Assembly: GCF_005145025.1 (NCBI RefSeq)
Contig: NZ_CP039695.1
Span: 2,537,501 to 2,601,500 of the forward strand
Source of the DNA: Novosphingobium sp. EMRT-2
Lineage (GTDB): Bacteria; Pseudomonadota; Alphaproteobacteria; Sphingomonadales; Sphingomonadaceae
Direction of reading: 5' to 3'
Length of the DNA: 64,000 nt
This document shows, piece after piece, positions 27,338 through 35,833 of the stretch. Below the pieces are notes generated by a model that was not told the DNA's origin, searched no databases, and saw only the letters and a list, made by a program, of their open reading frames with translations. Within the stretch, counting starts at the first letter, position 1. Every line of letters starts with the position of its first letter. The translations under genes and the position numbers were made by a program.

Positions 27338-28681
27338 ATGTCGGCCCGGCGGCGCCCTTCTCCCACCATGATGCGGCTGGTGGCCGCCGTGTTCGTGCTG
27401 CAACTTCTGTCCAGCATGGCGGCGATCTTCTTCCTGCGCTCCGAGATGCTGGAAGTGGTGCGCAGCGATCGCGTGCGGCAGGTGACCGACCTGCGCGATG
27501 ACCTGCTGACGGCCTATTACGACGGCGGTCGCGACGAACTGGCCAATTTCATCAACGCCAAGCGCGGCAGCGCGGCCGACCCCACGGTGTTCATCGCGCT
27601 TTCGGGGCAGGGGCCGACGATCCTCAACAACCTGTCGCGCGTGCCCTCGATTTCGGTATCGGCGCAGCCGCACATCGTGCACATCCATCGCGGCCCCAGC
27701 CTGCCCGAAACGGAGGGGATGGCGATCGCCAGCAGTCTGCCCGGCGGCGACACGCTGGTCGTCGGCGTGCTCGGCGCGGTCGAGCGGCGCTTCACGCTGG
27801 CCTTCGCGGCGGCGATCGGCCTTACCGTCGTCATCGCCGTAGCCCTTGCCACCGTGAGCGCGCTGCTGCTCGGCTTCGTGATCAGCCAGCGCACGCATGA
27901 GATCGCCGACACCGCGGCGGAACTGGCTTCCGGCAATTTCGGCGCGCGCCTGTCGACGCGGGATACGGGGGACGGGTTCGATCACCTGCGCCTGCAGATG
28001 AACCTGATGGCGGAACGGATCGACGAACTGGTCTCGCAGCTCAGCGCCATTTCCGGGGCGCTGGCGCACGATCTGCGCTCGCCCGTCACCCGGCTGTCGG
28101 CGGCGATCGACACGGCGCTGGCGCGCGTGGACGAACCCGGCGCGGCGGACGCGCTGCAGGCGGCGCGCGCGGATGCCGACGCCCTGCGATCCATGCTGGA
28201 AAACGCGCTGGAGATCAGCCGGCTGGAAGGCGGCGCCATCCAGGATCGCCGCGTGCCGCTGGATCTGGCCGCCGTGGCCGAGGATCTGGTCGAACTCTAC
28301 GAACCGCTGGCGGAACAATCGGGTGTGACGCTGTGTGCCGATGCGCGCAGCGTCACCGTGCCGGCCGATCGCGAATTCCTGTCGCGCGCGCTCGCCAATC
28401 TGATCGACAATGCGCTGAAATATGGCGGCTCCACGATCACGGTCGCCACGCGCGCGGTCGAGGGCTGGGGCGAGATCATCGTTAGCGACGATGGACCCGG
28501 CATTCCCGAGCAGGACCGGGCGCGCGTGGTCGAACGGTTCGTGCGGCTGGACAATGCGCGCACGCGCACCGGGGGCGGGCTGGGGCTCGCCATGGTCGCC
28601 GCCGTGGCGCGGCTCCATGGCGGCGAACTGGTGCTGTCAGGTGAGCGCGGGCTCGTGGCTACCCTGCGGCTCCCGCGCTGA
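27338..28681 (+). CDS. Sensor histidine kinase
   Basis: 447 aa inner-membrane kinase: first membrane segment about 12-34, a periplasmic sensor of about 120 residues, second segment about 152-183, a HAMP linker, the phosphoacceptor H244 in ALAHDLRSPVTRL, and an ATPase with N-box NLIDNALKYGG, DDGPGIPE and GGGLGLAMV. Partner of the regulator just upstream. Its 3' end overlaps by 45 bp the convergent glycosyltransferase-fusion gene. The signal is unknown; a role for the neighbouring polysaccharide gene is a guess. Confidence 0.95.
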   Translation: MSARRRPSPTMMRLVAAVFVLQLLSSMAAIFFLRSEMLEVVRSDRVRQVTDLRDDLLTAYYDGGRDELANFINAKRGSAADPTVFIALSGQGPTILNNLSRVPSISVSAQPHIVHIHRGPSLPETEGMAIASSLPGGDTLVVGVLGAVERRFTLAFAAAIGLTVVIAVALATVSALLLGFVISQRTHEIADTAAELASGNFGARLSTRDTGDGFDHLRLQMNLMAERIDELVSQLSAISGALAHDLRSPVTRLSAAIDTALARVDEPGAADALQAARADADALRSMLENALEISRLEGGAIQDRRVPLDLAAVAEDLVELYEPLAEQSGVTLCADARSVTVPADREFLSRALANLIDNALKYGGSTITVATRAVEGWGEIIVSDDGPGIPEQDRARVVERFVRLDNARTRTGGGLGLAMVAAVARLHGGELVLSGERGLVATLRLPR

Positions 28682-31600
28682 AGGCGCTTCGGGCGGAGCG
28701 GCGGGGGCCGGAGCGGCAGCGGTGGCCGACGGGGCGACGCTGACGCGGCCGGTCCGTTCCAGCTTGCCCCAGCCGATCCCCAGCCCCGCCGTCGCCGCGC
28801 CCACCGCGCGGATCACCACGCCGTACATCAGCTGGCGATAGACGAAGCGTTGCGTCAGCAGCAACAGTGCCGGGAAGCGCTTTTCGCGCACGTCGAGGCG
28901 ATAGGCGATCCAGCCGCACAGCAGGTCCACGGTGGTAAAGCCGATCCAGTAGATGCCCATGCGCAACACGTCGGTCTGCGTCTGGTCCCAGCCGTGCTGC
29001 ATCACGCGCACGATCGTTCCCACGATCGAGATGCCGAGCGCCAGATCGATCAGCGGCGAAATCAGCGCGAACAGGATCTGGAACAGCCAGGCCTGCGGCA
29101 TACCCACGAAGGCAAGGCCGCTGGGGTGCCGCTCGCGCAGGATCGCGCGGTGCTTCCACAGGCACTGGAGCGTGCCGAACGCCCAGCGGAAACGCTGTTT
29201 GCCCAGCGCGCGCAGCGTTTCGGGTGCTTCGGTCCACGCCACCGCGTCCTCGTCGTAGGCGATCTTCCAGCCCTTGCGCTGGATGGCGATGGTCAGGTCC
29301 TGGTCCTCGGCCAGCGTGTCTTCGGGATAGCCGCCGATTTGCTCGAGCGCGCTGCGCCGCCAGGCGCCCACCGCGCCGGGCACCACCATGATCGCGTCGA
29401 ACCGGGTCAGCGCGCGGCGTTCGATGTTCTGCGCGGTGACGTATTCCACGGCCTGCCAGCGCGTGACGATGTTCACGCGGTTGCCCACCTTGGCATTGCC
29501 GGCGACCGCGCCGATGCGATCGAGTTCGAACCAGCGGACCAGCTTGCTGATCGTCTGCGGCTCGAACTGCGTATCGGCGTCGAGCGCGACGATGATCTCG
29601 CCACTGGCCTGCGCCAGCGCCCGGTTGAGCGCCGAGGCCTTGCCGCCGTTGGCCATGGTCATCAGCCGCACGCGCGGCTCGTTGCCGAAGGCGGCGGCCA
29701 CGATCGCGCTGGTGCGATCCTTTGATCCGTCGTCCGCCACGATCACTTCCATGTGCGGATAGTCGCTGGCGAGGATGCGGTGGACCGACGCCTCGATCAC
29801 CCGCTCCTCGTTGTAGGCGGGGATGATGACGCTCACCAGCGGACGATAGGCGGACTCGCGCGACAGGCCCAGGCGGCGTTCGGGGAACAGGGCCAGCGCG
29901 GTCATGCTGATCGCCCGCGCCATGCCGAGCGCGATGGCGAAGAAGAAGATCCAGTCCAGACCGTCGATCGCCGCCGCCAGGCTCGAGAAGATCGCCACGT
30001 CGGCGCGCACGGCCAGCAGATCCAGCCCGGAAACCTGCGGCATCACGTCGTCGCGGGTCAGGCCGGCCAGCGTCGATACCGGCACGAAGCGATAGCCTTC
30101 GGCCTGCAGCGTGGCGATGATGCGCGGCAGCGCCTTCACCGTTTCCGCCCGGCTGCCGCCGCCATCGTGCAGCAGGATCACGTTGGCGGAACGATCGCCG
30201 TTGCCGTTGCGCACGGCATCGAGCGTGCGCTGCACGATCTCGTCGGCGCTGCGGCCCTTGACCCAGTCGCCCGGATCGGCGTGGAGGCCGACGATGGTAT
30301 AGCCCTGTTGCTGCGCCACCAGCGCCGGCCCCAGCTCATCGGTCGTGGTCGGCTCGGCATCCCCGAAATAGGGCGCGCGGAACAGGCGGGTGGAACGGCC
30401 GGTATAGGCTTCGATCAGCCGCTGCGTGGCGTTGAGCTCCAGCTTGATGCCGGTGTCGCTCTCGTCCGCCATGTTCGGATGGGTATAGCTGTGGTTGCCT
30501 ATCTCGTTGCCTTCGGCAACCAGGCGGCGCAGCAGCCCCCGGTTGCCCACGCCGTTTTCGCCGATCACGAAGAACGTGCCGGGCACATGGTACTGTTCCA
30601 GCACGGAAAGGATCTGCGGCGTCCAGACCGGATCGGGGCCGTCGTCGAAGGTCAGCGCTACCAGCTTGGGCCGGTCGCCGGTGCGGCGCACGACATAGGG
30701 CGTGGGCAGCGTCTGGTACTGTTCGCTGGTGATCAGGTTCGAGCGCGGATCGAACGACACGGCGCGCTGGCCGGGCGTCGGCGTCGCGTCGATGCGCAGG
30801 ATCTCGCCATTGTCCTCGACATCGGCATTGGTCGATTCGCTGATGTGGCCAAGATCGGGGCGCGCTCCGCCCGCGCGCCCGGTCCGGGCGCCGGCGTTCC
30901 AGCTCTTGAGCGCGTTCCAGAAGCCGGGGTCTTCCGATCCCAGCCGCCACAGCGCGACCGAATTGAGCCCCATGCGCGAAAGGACCTGCATCTGGTTCCA
31001 GCTGGCGGCGGCATCGAGCAGCCACACGTCGTGGCGGACGTTGTTGTCGGTATAGGCGAAGCCGGCGTTGCCGCTCGCCTTGTCCCAGGTGGGGTTCGCC
31101 CCGCTGTCGTGCGCGGCGAGCCAGGCTTCCTCGACCGTCAGGCTGTCGGCATGGCCTTCGTGCCAGTCATAGGCATAGTTGCCCAGCGCGACGATGATCT
31201 TGCTGGCGGCCACGCCCTTCAGCGAATCGGCAAGATGGGCCGCGAACCAACCGTTTGACGCGATCGGACCGGGTTCGCCACCCTGCCAGTGCTCGTCATA
31301 GGCCATGAGCACGACCTTGTCGGCGACTTGCGCGAAGGTGCGCGCGGACCAGGCCGGATCGTCGACCGGCATCGTCACCGACACCACCCGGTGCTTCGGC
31401 GCAAGCCGCGCGTGCAGATCGGCCACGAACTGGCGGAGCAGCCCCAGGCTGCCTTCCGGCATGTTCTCGAAATCGACCATCACCCCGCCGTCGCCGGTCT
31501 TGTCGAGAAACTGGTCGACGCCCTGCACCAGCGCGGCGCGGCGGGCCGGGTTGGCCAGCGCGCGGGCAGTGCCCGCGCCGTCCCACGTTCCGTTGCTGGC

Positions 31601-32071
31601 GTTCTGCAGCACCGGGACGACCAAGGGGCGGTGAATTGCGGCGGCCAGCACGCGGCGCATCCGGGCGTCGTCGTTGGCATGGAGGTTGCCGGCCTGGTCG
31701 ATCGACATCAGCGTCGGCGCGACCCAGTCCAGCTCGCCGGAATGGTGCGCCAGCGTATCGGCGCTGTCATCGGTCCAGGAGGTGTAAAAGCCGACGGTCA
31801 GCGGCGCGCCGGGCTTGCGCGCGGGCGCGGGATTGCGGCCGAACAGGCGTTCGATCCGGTGGGAGAGGCGGCTGACCTGCGCCTTCAGGGGCAGCGGTGC
31901 GGTGCGTTCGGTCCCGAACGGAAGGGGGGAAGGGGCGCTGACGGTCGCCACGGTCGTCGCGAAAATCACGCAGACGGCCAGCAGGAGCGCCAGAATCGCG
32001 AAGGCGCCGCGGCGGGTCCAGCGGCGGCGACGGCCAGTCGGATCGAAAAAGATTGGACGTGACACCAGCAT
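28637..32071 (-). CDS. Fusion of GH18-like, polysaccharide deacetylase and GT2 glycosyltransferase
   Basis: 1144 aa membrane protein. An N-terminal membrane anchor (22-43) precedes a GH18-like domain with MVDFEN (catalytic-type E202), then a NodB deacetylase with TFDDGP (474-479), NHSYTH (526-531), RAPYFG and LLHDGG. A membrane segment near 695-725 leads to a GT2 domain with DDGS (780-783), DAD (831-833), ED (922-923) and QRFRW (959-963), then three to four C-terminal membrane segments. It combines synthesis, deacetylation and trimming of a beta-linked N-acetylglucosamine-type polymer. ATG 32071 is preferred, although ATG 32095 is possible. Confidence 0.9.
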   Translation of the reverse strand: MLVSRPIFFDPTGRRRRWTRRGAFAILALLLAVCVIFATTVATVSAPSPLPFGTERTAPLPLKAQVSRLSHRIERLFGRNPAPARKPGAPLTVGFYTSWTDDSADTLAHHSGELDWVAPTLMSIDQAGNLHANDDARMRRVLAAAIHRPLVVPVLQNASNGTWDGAGTARALANPARRAALVQGVDQFLDKTGDGGVMVDFENMPEGSLGLLRQFVADLHARLAPKHRVVSVTMPVDDPAWSARTFAQVADKVVLMAYDEHWQGGEPGPIASNGWFAAHLADSLKGVAASKIIVALGNYAYDWHEGHADSLTVEEAWLAAHDSGANPTWDKASGNAGFAYTDNNVRHDVWLLDAAASWNQMQVLSRMGLNSVALWRLGSEDPGFWNALKSWNAGARTGRAGGARPDLGHISESTNADVEDNGEILRIDATPTPGQRAVSFDPRSNLITSEQYQTLPTPYVVRRTGDRPKLVALTFDDGPDPVWTPQILSVLEQYHVPGTFFVIGENGVGNRGLLRRLVAEGNEIGNHSYTHPNMADESDTGIKLELNATQRLIEAYTGRSTRLFRAPYFGDAEPTTTDELGPALVAQQQGYTIVGLHADPGDWVKGRSADEIVQRTLDAVRNGNGDRSANVILLHDGGGSRAETVKALPRIIATLQAEGYRFVPVSTLAGLTRDDVMPQVSGLDLLAVRADVAIFSSLAAAIDGLDWIFFFAIALGMARAISMTALALFPERRLGLSRESAYRPLVSVIIPAYNEERVIEASVHRILASDYPHMEVIVADDGSKDRTSAIVAAAFGNEPRVRLMTMANGGKASALNRALAQASGEIIVALDADTQFEPQTISKLVRWFELDRIGAVAGNAKVGNRVNIVTRWQAVEYVTAQNIERRALTRFDAIMVVPGAVGAWRRSALEQIGGYPEDTLAEDQDLTIAIQRKGWKIAYDEDAVAWTEAPETLRALGKQRFRWAFGTLQCLWKHRAILRERHPSGLAFVGMPQAWLFQILFALISPLIDLALGISIVGTIVRVMQHGWDQTQTDVLRMGIYWIGFTTVDLLCGWIAYRLDVREKRFPALLLLTQRFVYRQLMYGVVIRAVGAATAGLGIGWGKLERTGRVSVAPSATAAAPAPAAPPEAPSAREPQGSHEPALT

Positions 32072-32349
32072 TCCCCGGTTCTGGCCCAGCGCCATCGGAG
32101 GCGCGGCCGGTGACGGCAAGGCAGTTGGAGAATGTATCGGAACAGGGGACCGTCACGTTGCGATCCATCGACAACTGCCTTGCCGCCGAGCTGGTTTCTA
32201 GGCTGGCGCACGCAACGGCGGCGTGAGCAAAACATTACGTTTTGGCCATGGAAGGTCCGTTCCGGATTTCCGAACATCATCAATGGCATTTGACCACTGT
32301 CGCGCCGGCGTCCGTGCGCTTACACCGGTCGCCAGCAGAAGGTGAGATC

Positions 32350-33186
32350 ATGGTGCAGCCCGTCTATTTCCTGTCCCACGGCGGAGGCCCCTGGCCCTGG
32401 CTGGAAGGCCCGTTCCGGCGCGATTTCGATTGGCTCGAAGCCTCGCTCAAGGCCCTGCCCGGGCAGTTGCCCGAACCGCCCAAGGCGGTGCTCGCGATTT
32501 CCGGGCACTGGGAGGAGGCGGAATTCACCGTATCCTCCGCGGCCCAGCCGGGGATGGTCTATGACTATTTCGGCTTTCCCGAGCACACCTACCAGATCCG
32601 CTATCCCGCGCCCGGTTCGCCCGCAGTGGCGGGACGCGTGCTGGATCTCGCCGCGCAGGCCGGCATCGCGATGAACGCCGATCCGGCGCGCGGGTTCGAT
32701 CACGGCACGTTCTCGATGCTCCAGCCGATTTATCCCGACGCGCACGTGCCGGTCGTCAGCCTGTCGATGAAGCAGGGCTATGACCCGGCCGCGCATCTGG
32801 CGCTGGGGCGGGCGCTGGCGCCGCTGCGCGCGGAAGGCGTGCTGATCATCGGCTCCGGTCTGTCCTATCACAACCTTCGCTTGTTCGACGCGCGCGCGTT
32901 CGAACCCTCCGCGCAGTTCGACGCCTGGCTGCGCCATGCCCTGATCGACCTGGCGCCGGAAGACCGCGCGCGGGCGCTGGAGCAGTGGGATGCCGCGCCT
33001 TCCGCGCGGATCGCCCACCCGCGCGAGGATCACCTGATTCCGCTGATGGTCGCGGTCGGCGCGGCGGGAAGCGATCCGGCCACCTGCATCTATTCGCAGA
33101 ACGATCTGCGCGGCGGCATCACCGCGTCGGCCTATCGCTTCGGCGAGGACCGTAGCGCCAGCGGGTTCGATCGGCTGGCGGCGTGA
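32350..33186 (+). CDS. LigB/DODA-type class III extradiol ring-cleavage dioxygenase
   Basis: 278 aa. Histidines in SHGGGP, GHWEE and DHGTFS are the metal-binding and catalytic positions of the 4,5-DOPA dioxygenase-like family; IIGSGLSYHNL is a further family motif. ATG 32350 has AGAAGGTGAG upstream. It cleaves catechol-like rings in the cytoplasm; the physiological substrate is not evident. A single gene, convergent with the GNAT gene 4 bp away. Confidence 0.9.
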   Translation: MVQPVYFLSHGGGPWPWLEGPFRRDFDWLEASLKALPGQLPEPPKAVLAISGHWEEAEFTVSSAAQPGMVYDYFGFPEHTYQIRYPAPGSPAVAGRVLDLAAQAGIAMNADPARGFDHGTFSMLQPIYPDAHVPVVSLSMKQGYDPAAHLALGRALAPLRAEGVLIIGSGLSYHNLRLFDARAFEPSAQFDAWLRHALIDLAPEDRARALEQWDAAPSARIAHPREDHLIPLMVAVGAAGSDPATCIYSQNDLRGGITASAYRFGEDRSASGFDRLAA

Positions 33187-33190
33187 CCGG

Positions 33191-33616
33191 TCAGCGCCCG
33201 TCGAGCCGCCGGCCCATCGTCACCACCGCCTGATCCTCGTACCCCAGCGCGGCATAGAAAGCGCGGGTCGGCAGGTTGTCGGTGCGGACCATGAACATGA
33301 TCTTGGGGCAATCGCGCGCCCGCAGCCAGGCTTCGGCGGCGGCCATGAGACTGCGGCCGACGCCCTGCCGCTGCCGACCGGGCGCGACGCCCAGATAATA
33401 GACCCAGCCCCGGTGCCCGTCGAACCCGACCATGACCGCGCCGGCGGGCGTATCCCCGCCGTCCTCGGCCACCAGCACCGTCGACGCCGGGTTTTCCAGC
33501 GCCAGCCGGTAATCCGTCTCGGGATCGTTCCATGGCCGCGTCAGGCCGGCGGCGCGCCACAGCGCGATCACCGGATCGCGATCATCGGCGGTGGCGTCGC
33601 GCAGCGTTATCGGCAC
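33191..33616 (-). CDS. GNAT acetyltransferase (YpeA-like)
   Basis: 141 aa. Acetyl-CoA motif VAPGRQRQGVGRSLM and C-terminal TRAFYAALGYE are clear. The start is taken at GTG 33616, which gives VPITLRDATADD as in family members. A TTG at 33637 is also in frame but lies inside the island att repeat. On the rebuilt chromosome without the island the gene would start 7 bases after the guaA stop, suggesting it was once coupled to guaA and has been cut off by the insertion. Confidence 0.88.
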   Translation of the reverse strand: MPITLRDATADDRDPVIALWRAAGLTRPWNDPETDYRLALENPASTVLVAEDGGDTPAGAVMVGFDGHRGWVYYLGVAPGRQRQGVGRSLMAAAEAWLRARDCPKIMFMVRTDNLPTRAFYAALGYEDQAVVTMGRRLDGR

Positions 33617-33622
33617 AAGCCG

Positions 33623-33638
33623 ATCATTCCCATTCAAT
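33623..33638. other. Left attachment repeat
   Basis: ATCATTCCCATTCAAT; on the minus strand it still spells the guaA-like ending (I-E-W-E-stop). Two mismatches to the right copy at 45055. The chromosome continues leftward into the GNAT gene. Confidence 0.8.
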
Positions 33639-33675
33639 TATCGGCTGAATGGCCTATCTAATTGAAAAACATAGC

Positions 33676-33719
33676 GAAAAAATTTTTTCAAAAATGGTTA
33701 TACCGTCACCCTTACCGTC
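33676..33719. promoter_or_regulatory. A-tract palindrome and tandem TACCGTC arm-type sites, left end
   Basis: GAAAAAATTTTTTC (33676-33689), a bendable palindrome, then TACCGTCA (33701-33708) and TACCGTC (33713-33719), whose starts are 12 bp apart. The same octamer with the same 12-bp period recurs at the right end. Likely integrase or excisionase arm sites. Confidence 0.6.
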
Positions 33720-34041
33720 GAAAAGCTACCGCTTATGAAAACATTGGCTTTTTTCGGCTCATTGGCATGGGAAAGACTTCGCCATCTATCGCCGGTGACG
33801 AAGCCGATGCCATTTGAGCAGTACGAATGGCGAACGTGCTCGCAACAACCTTATCGTATCGATTCAAGAGCCGGTTTGCCATCCTCGTAGAAGGATTCCT
33901 TCTTAAGCGCTCTTGGCCCCCAAGCACGTCAAACCGCCGCTTCGATCTACCATTTCAACCCGCCGTTAAGCCGGCCCAACAGCAGCATCGTTTCAAATTT
34001 CCATATATGGCCGATATTGATCGATTGCTGGTCATATTTGA
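33720..34041. other. Non-coding left end of island
   Basis: Moderate-GC DNA with stop codons in all frames except short, unconvincing ones. GTCATATTTGA at 34031-34041 repeats the sequence at 35691-35701 in the hipBA promoter. Nothing else recognised. Confidence 0.5.
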
Positions 34042-35274
34042 CTACATGCCTAGCGCGAGCTCGGTCTCCGCGTTCATGAACGCCGGTTCGTAATCCCGCG
34101 CCAATGCACCTGACACGCCCACCTGACGCAGAGTCTCACGCCAGCCTTCCGATATGTGCCGTGCGGTATCGCGGATGATCTGCCTCGCTTCCTCGGGCGG
34201 GATCTCGAAAAACTCGCAGGCTTCAAGCGCGAGCGCGATGGACCGATCATGCGCGCCGCCCTCCAGGATAGCAGTTTCCAGGTGCGGATTTCGATCCGGT
34301 GCGGGGTTCACATCGAACACGGGCGACAACCGCCATTGGCCTCCTCCAACATAAAGGAAGCCATGGTTTTTCAGATGATCGTCCTTGTTTGACACGAGGA
34401 CCGTGAAAATCAGGCGCAGGAAAAGCTCGCGAAAATCGGCTTTGGGATCGGCGCCATAGGCACGGATAAAATCGACGATCTCCGTATAAGAGCCCAACTC
34501 CGTCCCGGTCTTCCCAAGTGCCGTGCGCGCTGAGATATAGGGAATCCGGGAACTGCCTCGCCGGTCGAACCGCTGGATCAGCGCGACCGGAAAGGGAGTG
34601 TCGGCGAGTTCCAGCCTGGCCGTAGGCGTGCGAATGCCGCAAGCCTGGGCTAGCCGAAGCGTCGCGACCTCGACCCTTTCGATCGGCTGCTGATCGTGGA
34701 CCGAGGTGAATTTGGCCAACCATAGCGTATCGCCGTCCTGGACATTGGCCTTGGGCCGGGCGCCGCCCGAACCGCCCGCGCCCGCCAACGCCTGCATCTC
34801 TTCGGCAGAGATCTCCTTACCCTGCTCATAGGCGCGGGCAATGGCCGTTATCGCTTCCAGCTCGAGGAGGCGGGGCACGGCGTCACCCGCTTTACCGCGA
34901 ATGATCTCTCCATCGTCGCCCTGGAATCGCAGTGCGCCCTGACGACAAGCGTCGTCGGACAGCGTCAGATACTCAAACTCGCTCAGACCATTGCCATAGG
35001 CACGTTCGAGAAGGCGCCGTCCCCAACTGTCCGGCGCGGCATCGGCGAAGACGCCCGCCAGTGCATCACGCATGTTCCCCGGCTGGCCCGACGTATGAAA
35101 AGGGCCGCCTTCCAGAGGAAGATCCGGCTGCACGGCAAAGGCCCGGGGATTTTCTATCCAGGCAGCGTCATAGGCAAAGGTCGAGAACTGCCGCGGCCCC
35201 GCTGCTGTGAAACGCAGCTGACCGACGGGCACACGACTGTCGCCAAGAACAACCTGGGCAGCAAACTCCGCCAT
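34042..35274 (-). CDS. hipA: HipA-family toxin kinase
   Basis: 410 aa. Ser/Thr kinase fold of the HipA type: an N-terminal subdomain, a glycine-rich loop GGSGGARPKAN (167-177), the catalytic segment NKDDHLKNHG (296-305) and the metal-binding SPVFDVNP (317-324). HipA kinases phosphorylate glutamyl-tRNA synthetase and induce dormancy. All key residues are present, so it is probably active. Its start overlaps the antitoxin stop. Island cargo, probably acting as an addiction module. Transcription runs on toward the GNAT gene. Confidence 0.92.
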   Translation of the reverse strand: MAEFAAQVVLGDSRVPVGQLRFTAAGPRQFSTFAYDAAWIENPRAFAVQPDLPLEGGPFHTSGQPGNMRDALAGVFADAAPDSWGRRLLERAYGNGLSEFEYLTLSDDACRQGALRFQGDDGEIIRGKAGDAVPRLLELEAITAIARAYEQGKEISAEEMQALAGAGGSGGARPKANVQDGDTLWLAKFTSVHDQQPIERVEVATLRLAQACGIRTPTARLELADTPFPVALIQRFDRRGSSRIPYISARTALGKTGTELGSYTEIVDFIRAYGADPKADFRELFLRLIFTVLVSNKDDHLKNHGFLYVGGGQWRLSPVFDVNPAPDRNPHLETAILEGGAHDRSIALALEACEFFEIPPEEARQIIRDTARHISEGWRETLRQVGVSGALARDYEPAFMNAETELALGM

Positions 35275-35666
35275 CAGAACGACGCCCCGTCAGGATCGAC
35301 CACGTCATCGAGCGCGCGCGTCGGATCCGACTTGGCCTTTTGCTTTCTGATCCTCGTCGCGAAAGACTTGCCTCGCTGCGGCAGGCGCTCGGTAGACAGC
35401 GCAAGCCCCAGGTCATCCTTGCGGACATCGATCAGATCGGCCAGCCGTTCGACAAGCCCGAGAACGACCAGCACATCCGCAAGCGTCCCGATAGCAACGC
35501 CAGGGTCGCCCTTTTCGAGCCGCGCGATAGAACTGGCCGATGTTCCGGCGCGCATGGCCAGGTCCGCAACCGCAATACTGCGCCGTAGCCGCGCATTTCG
35601 AATGTCCTGCCCAAGCCTTTCGAGGGCTGGTCCGACCTTTGGAGAGCCCATGATAATGCCCCACAT
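35274..35666 (-). CDS. hipB: HipB-like antitoxin (XRE helix-turn-helix)
   Basis: 130 aa. The HTH (VADLAMRAGTSASSIARLEKGDPGVAIGTLADVL, about residues 33-66) is of the Cro/XRE type; the basic C-terminal tail (RIRKQKAKSDPTRALDD) probably contacts HipA. Overlaps hipA, as in canonical hipBA. The first ATG at 35666 lacks a ribosome site; an internal ATG (35651) is about equally likely. Presumably autoregulates through the promoter just upstream. Confidence 0.88.
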   Translation of the reverse strand: MWGIIMGSPKVGPALERLGQDIRNARLRRSIAVADLAMRAGTSASSIARLEKGDPGVAIGTLADVLVVLGLVERLADLIDVRKDDLGLALSTERLPQRGKSFATRIRKQKAKSDPTRALDDVVDPDGASF

Positions 35667-35685
35667 CTGGTGAATTACGGTGCAA

Positions 35686-35714
35686 TATTTGTCATATTTG
35701 ATGAGTTATGTCAA
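35686..35714 (-). promoter_or_regulatory. Predicted hipBA promoter
   Basis: On the minus strand TTGACA (35709-35714), 17-bp spacer, CAAATA (35686-35691). The spacer contains TCAAATATGAC, whose complement GTCATATTTGA is repeated after hipA at 34031; it may be a HipB operator. Confidence 0.5.
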
Positions 35715-35833
35715 GTCCGTGGTGGTCATGTAACGCGGAATAGCCGAAAACATGCCTTACCCTTCTCCCGGTAGAAGGCGAAATCTGACTAGTGCCTGGC
35801 CAACCTCGGCTGGCCTCAGGATGATGGCGAGAA

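Noticed and set aside
33733..34093. Two short open frames at the left island end
   Set aside because: No ribosome sites, no domain, they overlap each other on opposite strands and one runs into hipA.
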